NCBI RefSeq assembly: GCF_040412425.1
Contig: NC_089792.1
Coordinates: 21,331,789 to 21,395,788 of the forward strand
Length of the DNA: 64,000 bases
DNA from: Macrobrachium rosenbergii
Lineage: Eukaryota; Arthropoda; Malacostraca; Decapoda; Palaemonidae
Reading direction: 5' to 3'
Part shown: piece after piece, positions 1 to 12,065 of the stretch
Layout: each line of letters starts with the position of its first letter
How positions within the stretch are numbered: the stretch's first letter is position 1
Position numbers and translations under genes: made by a program
The notes under the pieces: generated by a model
The model's database searches: none
The model's input: only the letters and a program-made list of their open reading frames with translations
What the model was told of the DNA's origin: nothing

Positions 1-1175
1 AGAACTGGAGAGATTTCTCTGATGTGGAAATTACTAACCATTAACCAGTTTGTTATTACAGTTTTCAGGAGTTTTCATGTACCCTCCCTCCATCCAAGAA
101 GTTCATGCTGTGTTTGCTCCAGAATGCGTTTAGCGACATGATTTTCCTAGTTCTTTCTTTCTCTTATGGATTTGGCTGCTGTGTTAGAGAAGCATGTCAA
201 TTAGGGCCGCTTATTTGCACCACCTTTTGCCTTTCCGTCACCAAAATCATCTTTTACTAATTTTACAGGCATGCTTCACGTCCTAAACGTAAATTTGTCA
301 GAATATCAACATCTCAAAGGCATTCACAACAGAAATGAAACTCAGATTCTTTGAGATACTTTATTTGTTTGTTCATTTTCTGAGAACTTCTTTGTGTGCT
401 CAGTTTAATTTACATCACTGTCAGTTAATCGTTTAATCACTTTATGAGTCACTAATCTTGTTTTTGTTAACTTGACTTTTATTTTACAAGTGAAAGGGTC
501 TGGTTTAAGTTTGGACCTAATACTAAGTTATTTTACAGGTACATCAGTTATTTTCATGATAGACATGCTATTGGAAGAAAACTGTTTGTCCTAAATGCAT
601 GGGATAAGAGTCTAATGTAGGAGATAACTCATTTTTTCCTTATCTTTATTTTTGGTCTTCATTAACCCTTTTGGACAACAGAGGCTGTTTTTAGAATACA
701 ACCTTGTATGACGTGGATGCAAAATTCTCCAGTTATGTCTGTTTTCTCTTTATTTGGAAATCATAATGAAGGCTGTAGAGTTGCTTTGCTTTATCAATCC
801 CAATATCTCTAACTATCCCTTACCCTTTAAGTCACTATTGCTTGCACTGCAAGCTTTAGTTTAATTTTGTGGGATATATGTACATGAAAGTTGCTGTAAG
901 GAAAATACTTCATTATTTAAAGTCTTAGGGCCTCATTTCAACTATCTAGTATTTATGTATGTGTACATATGGTAAATGTATCTAGTTATACTGTACAGTA
1001 TTTGGAACAGGAGATTGGGGCAAGTTACGGCTACCAAGAATATTTGTGACTTTGGATATCTCTTCATTTTTCATCCATAACTATGGAAACAAAGTACTGT
1101 TTGCCATCATTAACTAACAAAGTCCTATTGTTATTTCATTAATGACAAATAATTATCATGAAATTCTTTTTGCAG
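1..1175. other. intron, upstream of first visible exon
   Basis: AT-rich sequence with no recognisable coding segment, RNA gene or repeat. It ends in the pyrimidine-containing acceptor of the exon at 1176. It is presumably the 3' part of a KCNQ intron. Confidence 0.6.
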
Positions 1176-1307
1176 CTTCAAGCACAATGCTTCATTTGTT
1201 ACGAGATTGCCAACTATACGACGTCATAGAAATGCGCACTCGCCTTCCATCAAAAATAGGCATACGGATTCAAATCATGCCCTCGAAAATCTTGTTAATA
1301 GTAATAG
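1176..1307 (+). CDS. KCNQ: KCNQ exon, helix A-B linker part 1
   Basis: This 132-nt exon is preceded by a TTTTTGCAG acceptor and followed by a consensus GTAAGT donor. It starts with the last base of a codon and ends with the first two of the next. The frame is fully open and encodes 43 residues, including ASFVTRLPTIRRHR and then a polar Ser/Asn/His-rich tail. The basic RLPTIRRH segment and position upstream of helix B fit the variable cytoplasmic linker between helices A and B of KCNQ channels. It contains no methionine, so a simple ORF finder reports a wrong frame here. Assignment rests on splice phase, continuity with the next two exons and composition, since this linker is poorly conserved between phyla. 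Confidence 0.8.
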
Positions 1308-1772
1308 GTAAGTGTTGCCTTCATTTATAAGTCATTCTGTTTTAAAATCATTCTTCATTTTTACCGTGGCACAATGTTTTACTTCGTTTCCATCAAGGGG
1401 GTTTCCTTGCAGAAGTTAATCAGTCCAGTCAGACAGCTAAAAAAATAACCTGGGAGAGGTTCGGAATGTATTTTGCTGTCCTGACACGTCTGCGTTATTG
1501 TTGCAATTCCACACACACACTGTGTGTATTTTTCCTTGGTCTTGGCATTAAATGACCTGGACCATTTCAAAGTAAATCATCAAAGTATGTCATTCCTCCC
1601 GCAAAGATAATAATGATTGTTTTCTGGTTCAACAGAAATCGTTGTTTAGGTTGCTTTAAATGTTAGTACCACGAGTTCAGTTGTAGTCCCTCTGAGTCAA
1701 GAGACTTTGGTTTGTCAGGTAGTTCTGTCTTATATAATAATAACAATAATAATAATAATAATAATAATAATA

Positions 1773-1837
<65 letters not shown>

Positions 1838-3860
1838 AGTATAAAACGGAATTAGATTCTTCATTAAAACCACAGGTAATTTTCCGTTACAATGGATATT
1901 CTGTTGCAATGATGTTTAGCCACTTCCTCTGCACGGCCTCAGAAAATAATTTTTTGTCGCTTTTGACAAGGCTAAGGCTTTTGACAAAGTTTATCATAAA
2001 ACTCAAGATCGCATTAATGTTATAATTAGCCTCACGACGCGGTTAAGAGAGGTAACTCTTCTGAATGCTGAATGTTGGAAATCCAGTATCTCAATTTTAT
2101 ACGTAACCTTTTTATTAAATTTATTTGAAGAACATATTTACGATCTTCTTTTCCCATCGTTTATTTTCATCAATATTAATGTTCTTTATGCATTTATAAT
2201 AAATCATTTCTTGTATTCTGGCATATTTAGCGTTGCAGAAGTAGTTCAAATGTTCAAAAAGAAAAATTAGAAATTCTTGTTTTTCTGTGCATTGTTGAAT
2301 GCTAAAGGCCCAGATAAAGCCTAGGGACTGTTTTTTCTGTTTTTATTCTCAACTATATTGTGAAATGCAGGAAATGCCATTCAATTTTTTTAAGATTGAC
2401 TGATGTCATCCTGCATGTGACTTTTAAGTGAATTTGTACAGTTACCCTCGAATTGTTGGTGTATTATTCTCTGTTAGTGTTATCCATTTCCAGCACTTGT
2501 CATTCAGCTTCCAGAGAAAAATAGCTAAATTCATTTAGCCTTCTTCCAAATGTTTTCTTCTGACATATATCAACAATGTTAGCTGTGAAACCTGAATCCC
2601 CATTGATGGGACCTGTCCTATATTCCGACTGGCATTTGATATTTCAATGATTATTTGGTCTGTTTCTGCTTTATGTCCCTGTAAATATTTACATGTGTTG
2701 TAACTTGTTTTTCATATTTGGCTCATCAAATAATTTTGTGTCTGGCTTCATAATGTTAGAAGTTTCAGTTTACTTCCACTATATTTTTCAGATTCATTTA
2801 TAAAAACATCGAGTTAGCAAGTGCCCTTGTCTTGAGTGCCAGAAGCTGTTTCCAAACGCACTTCTAAGACGCTCTTGTTACAACGCCATTTTGTGCCGAG
2901 TTAATTACATGAGTTACCATTTCGCCTTCCTTTCCCTAGCATTTAATATGTGGTCTGCATATTTATTGGATTTTGCATCTACTGCGTGTGAGATTAGTTG
3001 TTTTGGTTCCCTGTGCTTTTCGTGTATGGACTCTTTTATGTATACAAAAAGCTCATTATGTAGGACTTCCACTCAGGTTTGTCGCTCCAATTTTTTCCTT
3101 TCAAAAACGTTTATCCAATTAATGTAAAATATAATACTGTAAGGAGTAAGCTACCTTATGAGTGCTTCTGTATTATATATTTGCCTTTGAAGATAGATAA
3201 TGAATTATCTCCTCTGGTGTCTCCTTCTGACTTGTCTGCCTTAATGTTTGTCTCTGCTAAAAATGTTGTTGTGTGAGAGGGTCCTTTGGCCTCTCCTTGT
3301 CACCTCCTTGAGCTATTATTATCTCATCCAGCAGCCCTGGATTAGGCAGGGTTGGCTCTTATCGTAACTGTGCCAGTTATCCCTAGTCATGATGGGTGAC
3401 ATTTCTCGTTTTCTATCATCGTATCGTCAGGATTATGCTTCATATGCCTTCATATAATTTTTAACATTTGCCAGATTGTCATCTTATGAAGGCCACCAAG
3501 TGGCATTTAGAGCTCTGTGCATGGGACCAGGGGTTTAGGAAGAGTTTCAGGTTTAGGAAACCTTTGTGCTCTATTATTTGCTATTCAGGGAGAAAGAGGA
3601 GTCAAACCTTCACTAACTTTAGTGCCTGTGTACCCCTTATAAAAATCACGTTAACACTGCTATTTTTTTTGTGTGCCAGGCTTTGTCCTACCTCTGAATT
3701 TATCGTGTGCATCCTGCCAAGCCAGTGCTTTAAAATCTGTGCCAAAAATGGCTCGAAACTATCTATCTAGATAACTGTCTTTTATCTATTTTTAGATGAC
3801 TTGACAACTCACCACCAAACTGCCGAGCTCGAAGGTTTTGTAAATATCCTTCAGTCATTT
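1308..3860. other. intron with no gene
   Basis: KCNQ intron sequence. Apart from the AAT/ATT microsatellite near 1.73-1.84 kb, I see no gene, RNA or recognisable element. Short ORFs around 2.9-3.8 kb lack family motifs or coding character. Confidence 0.55.
1733..1835. repeat. (AAT)n/(ATT)n compound microsatellite
   Basis: About 14 AAT-type triplets run directly into about 20 ATT triplets. The tract is therefore its own inverted repeat and could fold into a hairpin. Confidence 0.95.
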
Positions 3861-3867
3861 CGACATT

Positions 3868-4720
3868 TTGTTCATACTCTTAAAGGACTTATACAACCCA
3901 TACAAGATGTATTTTCGAGATTTTTACGCTAACATTGTTTCCAGTAAAAGCGCTGTGACTATCTTCCTAATTGAAAATGGGTTACTGAAAGACAGGAATA
4001 TTTGTCAAAAGTGCGATGGACCTGTCATTCAAACTACTAAAAACTCACGAGGAAAAGGTTGGTCAGTGTGGAGATGCAGGAGAAAGGGTTGTCAAGCAGT
4101 GAGCTCTGTGAGAAGAGGGAATAATTTCTTTCCGTATATCGATTTAAATGGAAAATTACATTGCAACTTGAGCCTTTGCGCAATCGTTGAGCTCATTTTT
4201 TTGTGGTCTGTGGAACTGTCAGTAGTACAGGTTACAAAGTAAATACTGGATTATCATCCGCTACTGTGATTGAGTGGTTCAATTATTGCCGGGAGGTTTG
4301 TTCTTGTATAGTTTCTGCCAGTCGAAGAGGCAGATGGTTGGAACGGAAAACAATCCTGATTAAATCGATGAATTAAGATTCACCGGTCGGCGCATATGCA
4401 ACAGGGGTCGGATTTTGGAAATCGCAATTGGTCTTTGGTTTATGTCAGGGCAACGATGTGCGATATTTCTTCGTAGAAAAAAGAGATGCAGCAACTTTGT
4501 TACCCATCATTGAAAGGGAAGTAGGGAGTGCATCATGGATACGCTCTGATGAATGGCCTTCCTATCGCAGACTATCACAATTCGGATATGTACAGTACAT
4601 CACACCATAAACCATCAGATCAATTTTATAGACCCTAATACTTCTGTTCATAACCAACAAATTGAAAGATTACGATAATGAAGAAAAAACGAGGAGTGCC
4701 TAGCCATCGCCTGCAAGGAC
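3868..4720 (+). pseudogene. Merlin-type (IS1595/ISXO2-like) transposase, degraded
   Basis: Relic of a cut-and-paste DNA transposase. The N-terminal open segment (3868-4242) carries a zinc-ribbon pattern with Cys46-x2-Cys49 and Cys70-x4-Cys75, followed by a hydrophobic stretch containing LIFLWS, as in IS1595-related Merlin transposases. Catalytic-region motifs follow in other frames: IDE with an Asp codon at 4367, SDEW with an Asp codon at 4548, and HNQQIE with a Glu at 4664. The segment around 4380-4440 resembles the GRRKYNRGR block of the family. At least three frameshifts and several stops break the gene, so it is dead. Codons and order match the family well; I could not define terminal inverted repeats or target-site duplications. 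It sits inside a KCNQ intron on the same strand. Confidence 0.82.
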
Positions 4721-5410
4721 ATTTAGGCGAGGTCTGCTGGAGGTTTTCAAAGGGAAAGAGTGCCGATTTTTTTCGTTAAGTTAAACGACAGTCAGAATGT
4801 TTTTATTTAAAGGATTCAAATATCTTGTATTATAAATTTTTGTCAAATTTCTTGTTCCATAATTTTTACTGTTTTTAAATTTTATAACACAACAATAAAT
4901 GGCAATTTTCCTTCCAGTTTTGCTTTTCCCCTTACGTTAGATAATGTACCGTTTTTTTTTAAATGAAATGTTTAGGATACTGATGAAGGTGGCTAAAGCG
5001 GCAAGCTTCTTTTTTACTGAAATGTTACTGCCGATGAAGGCAGTTTTGGAATCCAGTAAGAAATTTGTATTGTGGTTGACTCATTTTTCCAGCTGGTGGT
5101 AAAGAAACTAAGGGACAGTAACTTTTGCATGATTTTTGGAACGCCGTGGTAAAATGAAGTATACCAAAACTTGTGCATAGCAGATGTTTAGCGTCGGATG
5201 ATTGTATAGAACTTTGTCTTTTCAACTTTATAAAAAACATTCTGATGTAGGTTATAATGCAGATGTGTAATTAATTACAGTTATAGATATGTGCAACATC
5301 AAAGAAAGATTGTTTGTTGTGCACTAAATAGACATATGGGCCATTAGAAATCCAGACAAAATGATTTAACATATTGCTCTTCTGTACATCATTCCCATTT
5401 CGTTTTTCAG
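4721..5410. other. intron with no gene
   Basis: AT-rich intron between the Merlin relic and the next KCNQ exon. It may include the transposon's 3' flank, but no clear terminal repeat was found. Confidence 0.5.
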
Positions 5411-5487
5411 GTTAAACGCTAGCCATAGTGAAGACTCTGTTACGAAAGAATCTTCAGACGCCATATTTACTAAGAAAAATTCAGATG
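5411..5487 (+). CDS. KCNQ: KCNQ exon, helix A-B linker part 2
   Basis: This 77-nt exon has a GTTTTTCAG acceptor and a GTAAGA donor. Its first base completes the Arg codon split after 1307, and its last base opens an Asp codon completed by the next exon. It encodes about 25 polar, acidic and Ser-rich residues, including SHSEDSVTKESSD, typical of the flexible, phosphorylatable linker between KCNQ helices A and B. There is no family-diagnostic motif. Support comes from an open frame in exactly the phase needed by both neighbours and from good splice sites. Confidence 0.78.
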
Positions 5488-8220
5488 GTAAGAAACAGTT
5501 CAATATTGTTATCCTTTGTGCATTTTTACAGCTATGGTAGATATGACAAGTGTTGTCGATTTGGTAGGTGTTGATTGCCTCATCTATTCTCTGAATAACA
5601 TAAGATTTTACCCATAACATGCTTAAGGAATGTCATTGCGAGGAGAATAAAACATAACGTGTTAGTGCTTTTCGCGTGTTGGCATGAGATGAGCATCGAT
5701 GTGTGTTCAGCGAATTTTCCTCCTCGTAATTTGGATTAAGTAGAATTTCTGATGAACTAAACATTGACTTGATGAAAGTGAAACGATTAAAAGCACCCAG
5801 CAGAAATTTTCTCCTAAATTTTCCGTAATCTTTTGTATGTTGCAGCATTCTTTCTATCGGGGGCTGTTAATGACATGTTTTATCATTGTCAGGGATTTTT
5901 CCTTTTCTTCATCGAATGTCCATGCTGTCAGATTAATATTGCAAAAATATTCCGTCTTGAAAGAAATACTTTTTTTTTTGTCATGGCGTTTTCTAAATTA
6001 GATATTTGTATCTTATAGGTTTCGTTTCGTACGGGGCTGATATCCTTTTTGTTGTGTGTGTTAATTTCTGTGTATGGATATTCCTGGTGTTATTATTTTT
6101 TTTTTTTTTTTTAAACTGTTACTAACTGTGTTACTTAAGTTTAACCAATTTTTCTCATCATGATATAAAGCACTTCAGATCAACATATTTTTTTAAGCTT
6201 AGGAAGTTGTATGGAATATAATGGGTAAATTCAGTTTAATTTGAGTATCCTTTTAACTCCATCAGCCCACTTTTGCTAAAAAATGAAATTGTGTAGTTTG
6301 TTACCAGTGTGACTGATTTTGCCACAGAGATTTCTTTTTTAATGATAGCAAAGTGGAGTTGATGCTCCGGGGATATAAAAGGTTTGGGAGAAGCCCCAAA
6401 GAACTTGAACTAAGTGGAGGACTTAAATAGGCCTTGGCTAACCTGTGAAATGTTATGCATCTTAACAGCATTCAGTAACTCTTAATAACCTGTGAAAAAA
6501 AACAAAGTGAGGCAGTAATGTTTGAAACAGCTATAATGTTTTTCTTTAATAGTTTTGATAACTATAAATGAAATATTCAGCTACCAGTGTATGTTTTTGT
6601 TAGTGATGCATGGCATGGTATTTGGTACAAGCAACTCTAGGTATTATGCAGTGTGTTCGGACTTGTCTGTACTTTTTTGCGGGTGGTTTTACTATTTATG
6701 GAGATGCGACACAGTCTTGACTTGACGTTGCAAATCAGGGATAATTCTTTTACTTGGAAAGGTAGATACTCGTTTAACATTCTTGGTGATCAATTATACT
6801 TCTTGTTCCTAGCTAACAGAATTCCTGCTGAATAAGATGTATTTCTTGTATTATAAGATAATTTCTGGGTTAGGTCCACAATGAGTTTAGCATGATACTG
6901 GATGGACTGGATAAGTTAGCAGTTTCTGTAAAAACCCTTAGCTCCTCATGGTGAGGAGCTCATATTTTTCAGTAGGATGCTTATTTTTAGTAAGTGAAGA
7001 CCCTAATTGTACAGCAGTTATCTCTACATTGTTAGCAATTATCTTTGGCCAAACAGTTAACAATAAGCATATTTTGTGCTCTTATAAAGAGTGCAAATTT
7101 TCTTTGAAGGCTGAGATCAAGGTAATTGACTGATTTAAGTTATACAAATAGGTTGTATGCATGATATGTTTCAGATTTAATGGTGCAGTGATTGCCTCTT
7201 TCAGCATTTACAAGTGGTTTTAAAAATTGTCCTTTTGCTGTATATGATTATAACTTTATTTTCATCAACATCCCTTTGTATGTCTGTGAAAGTTTAATAA
7301 ATGTTCATTGTATTTGCAAGCTGCATTATATGACATATTTTCACACATCCCTCTTGTATATACGTAAGTTTATGCACTGGAAATAAGATGTTCTACACAA
7401 AATGAGAAGTTTGTAGCTTACTTTTTCTTAATTCGTGAACAGTCTCTGGAAAAACAGGTTTCTCTCATTCCTACTTTTTGTTCTGGAAGAGAGTTGAGAA
7501 CCGTGTTGTGACACAGGGCCAGATGTTAGAAGAAGTGGAGTGCTTTTTTTTTTTTTTACCTCAGGAACACCATGCAATATGAAGCAGGTGAGGAGGCAAT
7601 GAGAAAACCATAACTGCAGCATGGATGAAATAGAGAACGATAGTTAGACTATGGGTAAAATGTCCCATTAGAGAGAGAAAGTAAAGTCTTCAGTTGGCAC
7701 ATAAGACCAGTACAATACCAGTCTATGCGGCAGAAACATATGCACTGACACAGAACCCAGGTCTTCACAAAAAAAGTCAGGGGAACAAAAGATTTTTTTT
7801 TTTTTTTTTTTTTCAGAATCTGAATGGGGGACATGGGTTCATTGTTCATGCAGTTTAGTAATATATTTGCTTCTGCCAAAGGTTACTAGAGATATCATTT
7901 TTTTTTAAGAAGTCTCAAAGGGTGAACTGTTCACTGAACTTGCTAATGTCTTAAGGTAAAGTGCAAGATCTAACAGCCCATGTGCAGAACCTTCTATAGT
8001 CAAAGAAGTCCGTTGTTAGGGTAGGGGAGGCGTCTAGCAAACTTGTCAGGAAAGCTGTTTACTTGGACAGTAAAAATACTGGCCAGCAACTGTAGACTGG
8101 GTCTCCATGCAAGTTCTTTCATTTGATGGGAAGGGGCACCTACAATCTTGATTGGTCCACCTGGAAATGTCCCTGAGATTTCTGGAATGCATATTTTGTT
8201 CATGCAGGTAAATGGAAATG
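5488..8220. other. intron with no gene
   Basis: Start of a 13.2 kb KCNQ intron. AT-rich with several poly-T runs (near 6.1, 7.55 and 7.8 kb). No convincing coding region or RNA. From about 7.4 kb base composition and antisense ORFs suggest an old degraded repeat I cannot classify. Confidence 0.5.
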
Positions 8221-8670
8221 AGGACTTATAGCTACTAAACAAACAGTTCCTCCATGACAACAGTTTGGAAAATGAGGAGATCCACTTTAGCCTACCTGTC
8301 TTCTAGGACCATAACAAGGGTCATATATTCTTCATCAAGTCTGACAATGCACAGCGTGAATAGGTCAGTGCAGTTATGAAATGGAGATGCCACTAAATGG
8401 TTTCTGCTACCGGAGTCTGTCAATGCATCATGATTTCCCAAAATGAAGCTAGCAAATAATGAAAGGTCCTTGACTTTAGTCCTAACATTAAGAGAAGTAA
8501 ATGTTAGAGAAATGAGAACTAGGATTCTTAATGGTTCTTCAAGAAGTGACAGAGTTGCATTGTCAGACTTGATGAAGAATATATGACCCTTGTTATGGTC
8601 CCAGAAGACAGGTAGGCTAAAGTGGGTCTCCTCATTTTCCAAACTGTTTGTTTAGTAGCTATAAGTCCTT
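8221..8670. repeat. imperfect inverted repeat (hairpin)
   Basis: The left arm at 8221-8352 reads back as the reverse complement at about 8557-8670, with a spacer of roughly 200 nt. The left arm carries an extra stretch of about 20 nt containing a short direct duplication (AACAGTT). The arms contain the inverted core GACAGGTAGGCTAAAGTGG and its complement. It could be a foldback element, or two opposed fragments of one degraded repeat. Confidence 0.85.
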
Positions 8671-10040
8671 ACTGTCATGTCTGAGAGGTGGGCACCCAAC
8701 TCCTCTAAAGGAAGACAGTGAGAGATTGTGGGGATGGAGTTGTAATGTAGCACCCTTAGAGAGATTATTTTATTAGACACCAAAATAGGTACCTCTTGTA
8801 CAAGAAAACAGCAGAAGTCCCAAATCTTATAACTGGAGGGGGAAAACAACTTAAGTAGGACTCTGGTGAGTGCATATGACATTGGGCTTGGGGGCTAGTT
8901 TCACAAGTAAGGAAAGCTGGTCTAGCAGTATGTTATTCTTGTTATTCTTTCTGATTAACAATTTTCTCCTGGAAGAGCTTGACAGCTGATCTCAGAATGC
9001 CTATTTTATTTGAAAAGGAAAAGTAGGAAGGTTTTTTAAAGACCTTGTATTGATCCATATCTAAAAAAAAAAAGTCTGTGGTGTTTCCTGTGCCATCTGT
9101 TTGTCATGGCACCATAGATAGCTGTCCAGTAAGAGATTCTGATTTTTTCATCCTAAATTTTTTGAAGATGTGAGTCCAAGGGTCAAATATCCAACTAAGA
9201 GCTCTGAGACAATATCAGAAAATGGTTCTTAGGTAGTTATTCCAATAACTTTGACATTATAATATCAGGAACAGAACTTCCCTGTTCATTATAGATAAGG
9301 CTGGAAAGAGATTGGTCTTGTAGACATAGGGAACAGTCTCTTTGAATGATAGTTTATAATCAGTCTTCACAGCTAGAACTACCCAAGATCTGTTTTTCTA
9401 TTTCCACATAGAGCCAAGACGGTGTAGTCTTGTCTCAATGCATTATAGGTGGCAAGAGTGTGAAAAGACGTCATTTCCATTTTCAGTGTAGATTTACCCA
9501 TTTGGTAAAGCCGTGTTTCCCTCTGTGCTTAACAGCATAGAAATGTCTCTTTAGAATGGTTTCCTGTTTGAGAGAGGGGGAAATCACAGGTCGATGACTT
9601 GACACAAATGTTTCATTACTAACATGGGTTTTGTAGTCCTCACAATGCCAAAATCATCTTCAATAACTTCCTAAAAGTAAGATAGGATAATGTCTAATGG
9701 AAGTTCATTGACACGTTCTTGTTTTGTAACCTTAAAACTATCTGTCAAATTTGTCAAGGCATCAAATACAAATTAGCGAGTATTCTTGTGACTGTGCAGT
9801 TGCTTCTCTCTTTTGACTCTTTGTGTTGATTTAGGGCTGTACTTTATTCTGCAGGTGAACTAATTTATATTTTGTATAACCATTCTTAAAATGTTCTAAA
9901 ACTGCCATTTAACAAGCAAGCAAAATAATCTTCTTTGACCAAAAGCTTTTATGCCAGAAAAATCATAATTTTAAAATTTTGTTACAAAATTGAGAGCCCT
10001 TTTGCTTGGATGTAAGGAGCATACTTAGAATGTTCTTTCA
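8671..10040. other. degraded repeat-like sequence, unclassified
   Basis: Only short, stop-riddled frames on both strands. Composition on the minus strand resembles that of an old retroelement, but no motif allows a family call. Confidence 0.3.
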
Positions 10041-10042
10041 GG

Positions 10043-10219
10043 ATGGCCACCAGTGGTAAAAATACAAAAGCTTTCAAACTTGGTCTGATTGGAGGATGGA
10101 AAGCTGCTGTAGATGAAAAAGTTAAGCTCGGTTGCATTTGCCCCTGGAGTAAAAAACTGAAAGTATTCATGACTGAATTTAGGGCATCTGTTGCAGTAGG
10201 GTCGTTTTATTCTGCGTAG
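10043..10219 (+). other. short open frame of unknown origin
   Basis: A 59-codon ATG-initiated frame (starts MATSGKNTKAFK, later CICPWSKKLK) preceded by TTCTTTCAG. Its stop codon falls inside the left terminal repeat of the neighbouring DNA element. The start context TTTCAGGATGGCCAC recurs at about 10605, so the frame probably derives from the mobile element or an older copy of it. No family recognised. It could be chance. Confidence 0.2.
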
Positions 10220-11039
10220 CTGATTAGGCGTGGGCGATTTAGCCCTTTCGACGGAGATTTTCGGCAGGGGGTCTTTTTGGCGTCAAATTAGTAACTCACC
10301 GCAGTGTGAGAAAATTTATCAAAATAGGCAGTCCCCTTGCCATTGTTGTCTTCTACTCTTGTCTCTCTATCTCGTCAAGTCAATTAGCTATTCTAGTCGT
10401 AATGATTGCCAAATAGTCCAAAGGCCTTAAGTGATGCCAGAAAATCGGCAAACCGTTTTTTCGGCGAAAGTTTTCCCGCCAAAATTTTGTTACAAAACGC
10501 CGCGCGCGGTTTTTGGAGCTGTCTGTTTTTTATGCTGCACATGTTGGAAAAATAATGCCGCGACCGCGAGCATACGGTTTTCAGAAGTCAACACATATTA
10601 AGCTTTCAGGATGGCCACGGAAAACATTTAGTGGTAAAATGTTGAAAAGCATGTATTACTTCTATTACTTGGTATTTTCATTGGAGGATTAAAGCCAATT
10701 TCACCAATTGTAGAACTAACAAGATAATACTATTATTATATAATTACGCAGTACATTTGCAATATTTATCGTAAAAATTTAACTGTTTTGAAATAATTCC
10801 CCAGCTCGCTATGACGGAATGGCAATTTTAATGAAATTTGCCACATCCATCCTACTCTGATGTCCGAACAACACAGAGAAAACCGCACTGCAGGTCGGGC
10901 TATAGTATGTCAGGTTCAAACTTTCGCGGTTTGCCGCTGCCGCGCTCTCGGCAACGGTTTGCCCATTTGTCACTACCTGATTAGAGGCTGCCATAGAACT
11001 CGAAGGGTTCAGCTTCAAATTTTTCAGTCGTCTAAACCC

Positions 11040-11340
11040 TGTTTTCGAAATGGCATCAAATATTTTATCAAAACGTGGGAAGGATCTTTTTATTTTTGAC
11101 GCAACGAGCAAAAGTGATCCTGAATTAAAGTTTTGGAGTAACATAAAGATGTACTGTCAAAGTGAGATTGCATATGAAGGATGGAAAAGTTATTCGCCAG
11201 TTGGAAACTAGGCAGTCAAAAAAATTGTTAGAAAAGATAAAAACTTGTTGTCTGAAACTCTCGAGCCACCAGCCGTTGTGGTAAATGAATGTTTGGTTGG
11301 CGCATCTCAAGCTAGTTTCTCTAGCTCCAGACTTGCCTGC
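11040..11340 (+). repeat. partial upstream duplicate of the 11.56-12.05 kb unit
   Basis: Matches the downstream unit at several anchors: TTTTCGAAATGGCA at 11041/11563, GAGATTGCATATGAAGGATGG at 11162/11794, and AATGAATGTTTGGTT with GCTCCAGACTTGCCTG near 11285-11340 and 11972-12032. Spacing differs, so one copy has internal deletions. Confidence 0.75.
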
Positions 11341-11732
11341 AATCGAAAACTTATAGCAGGAATAGTCAAATTATTAAACAATATTCTAGTCTGATTTGGA
11401 GCATTTAGTGAGTTTATTATGTGTTCCCAACAAATGGGAGTCCAATAATAGGTTATTAGTATTTGGAAGAAACTGCAACATTTAGAACTCAGAAATTTGG
11501 TTTCAGCTTTCAAAGTTTTTCATCGTGTAAACGTTATATCGGACCGTGAAGGAGCTATTGTATTTTCGAAATGGCAACAAAATGTTTTTTCAAAATTTGG
11601 AAGAACCATCAAATCTAAAATGATTTGTGACTTTACAACGATGGATTTACATGAGGGTTGCTTTTATTTCATGCCCAGACATCTTGTTTCAACAAAGCGT
11701 TATAAAAAAACTTTGATCTTGAATATGAAAGA

Positions 11733-12065
11733 ATGGATGGATACGTGGACATTGAAGTTCTTAAAGAACGATGCCTTGTTTCATGGGTCAAATTGAGATT
11801 GCATATGAAGGATGGAAAAATTTTCGCCAGATTGAATAAACACGGTCTAAACAATGAGGCTGCAATAATCGCGCCAAAAATAGAGGTTGAAAAGATGAAA
11901 ATAAGATGTTACGGAAAAAAAGAAGTGCTGAAAGTTGACACTTGGAGCCACCTAAAAAATTTGATGGTGAAAATGAATGTTTGGTTTGAATCATTAAATC
12001 CTAGTTTAGCCTTAGCTCCAGACTTGCCTGAAATGAAAAAATTTTCTATTAAGCAAGTTGAATAG
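11733..12065 (+). pseudogene. coding-like unit of the TIR element, unknown family
   Basis: The longest frame inside the TIR-bounded element, about 110 codons ending in TAG at 12063. It is Lys-rich with segments such as VKLRLHMKDGKIFARL and LALAPDLPEMKKF. The nucleotide stretch AAATTGAGATTGCATATGAAGG recurs, nearly unchanged, upstream near 11160, where the frame is disrupted and internally shorter. This is consistent with the C-terminal part of a decayed element-encoded protein. No catalytic motif seen, and no function assigned. Confidence 0.35.

Noticed and set aside
1142..1330. 62-codon ATG frame overlapping the first KCNQ exon
   Set aside because: It is in a different frame and runs through the donor site. 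The frame that joins the later KCNQ exons in phase is the neighbouring one.
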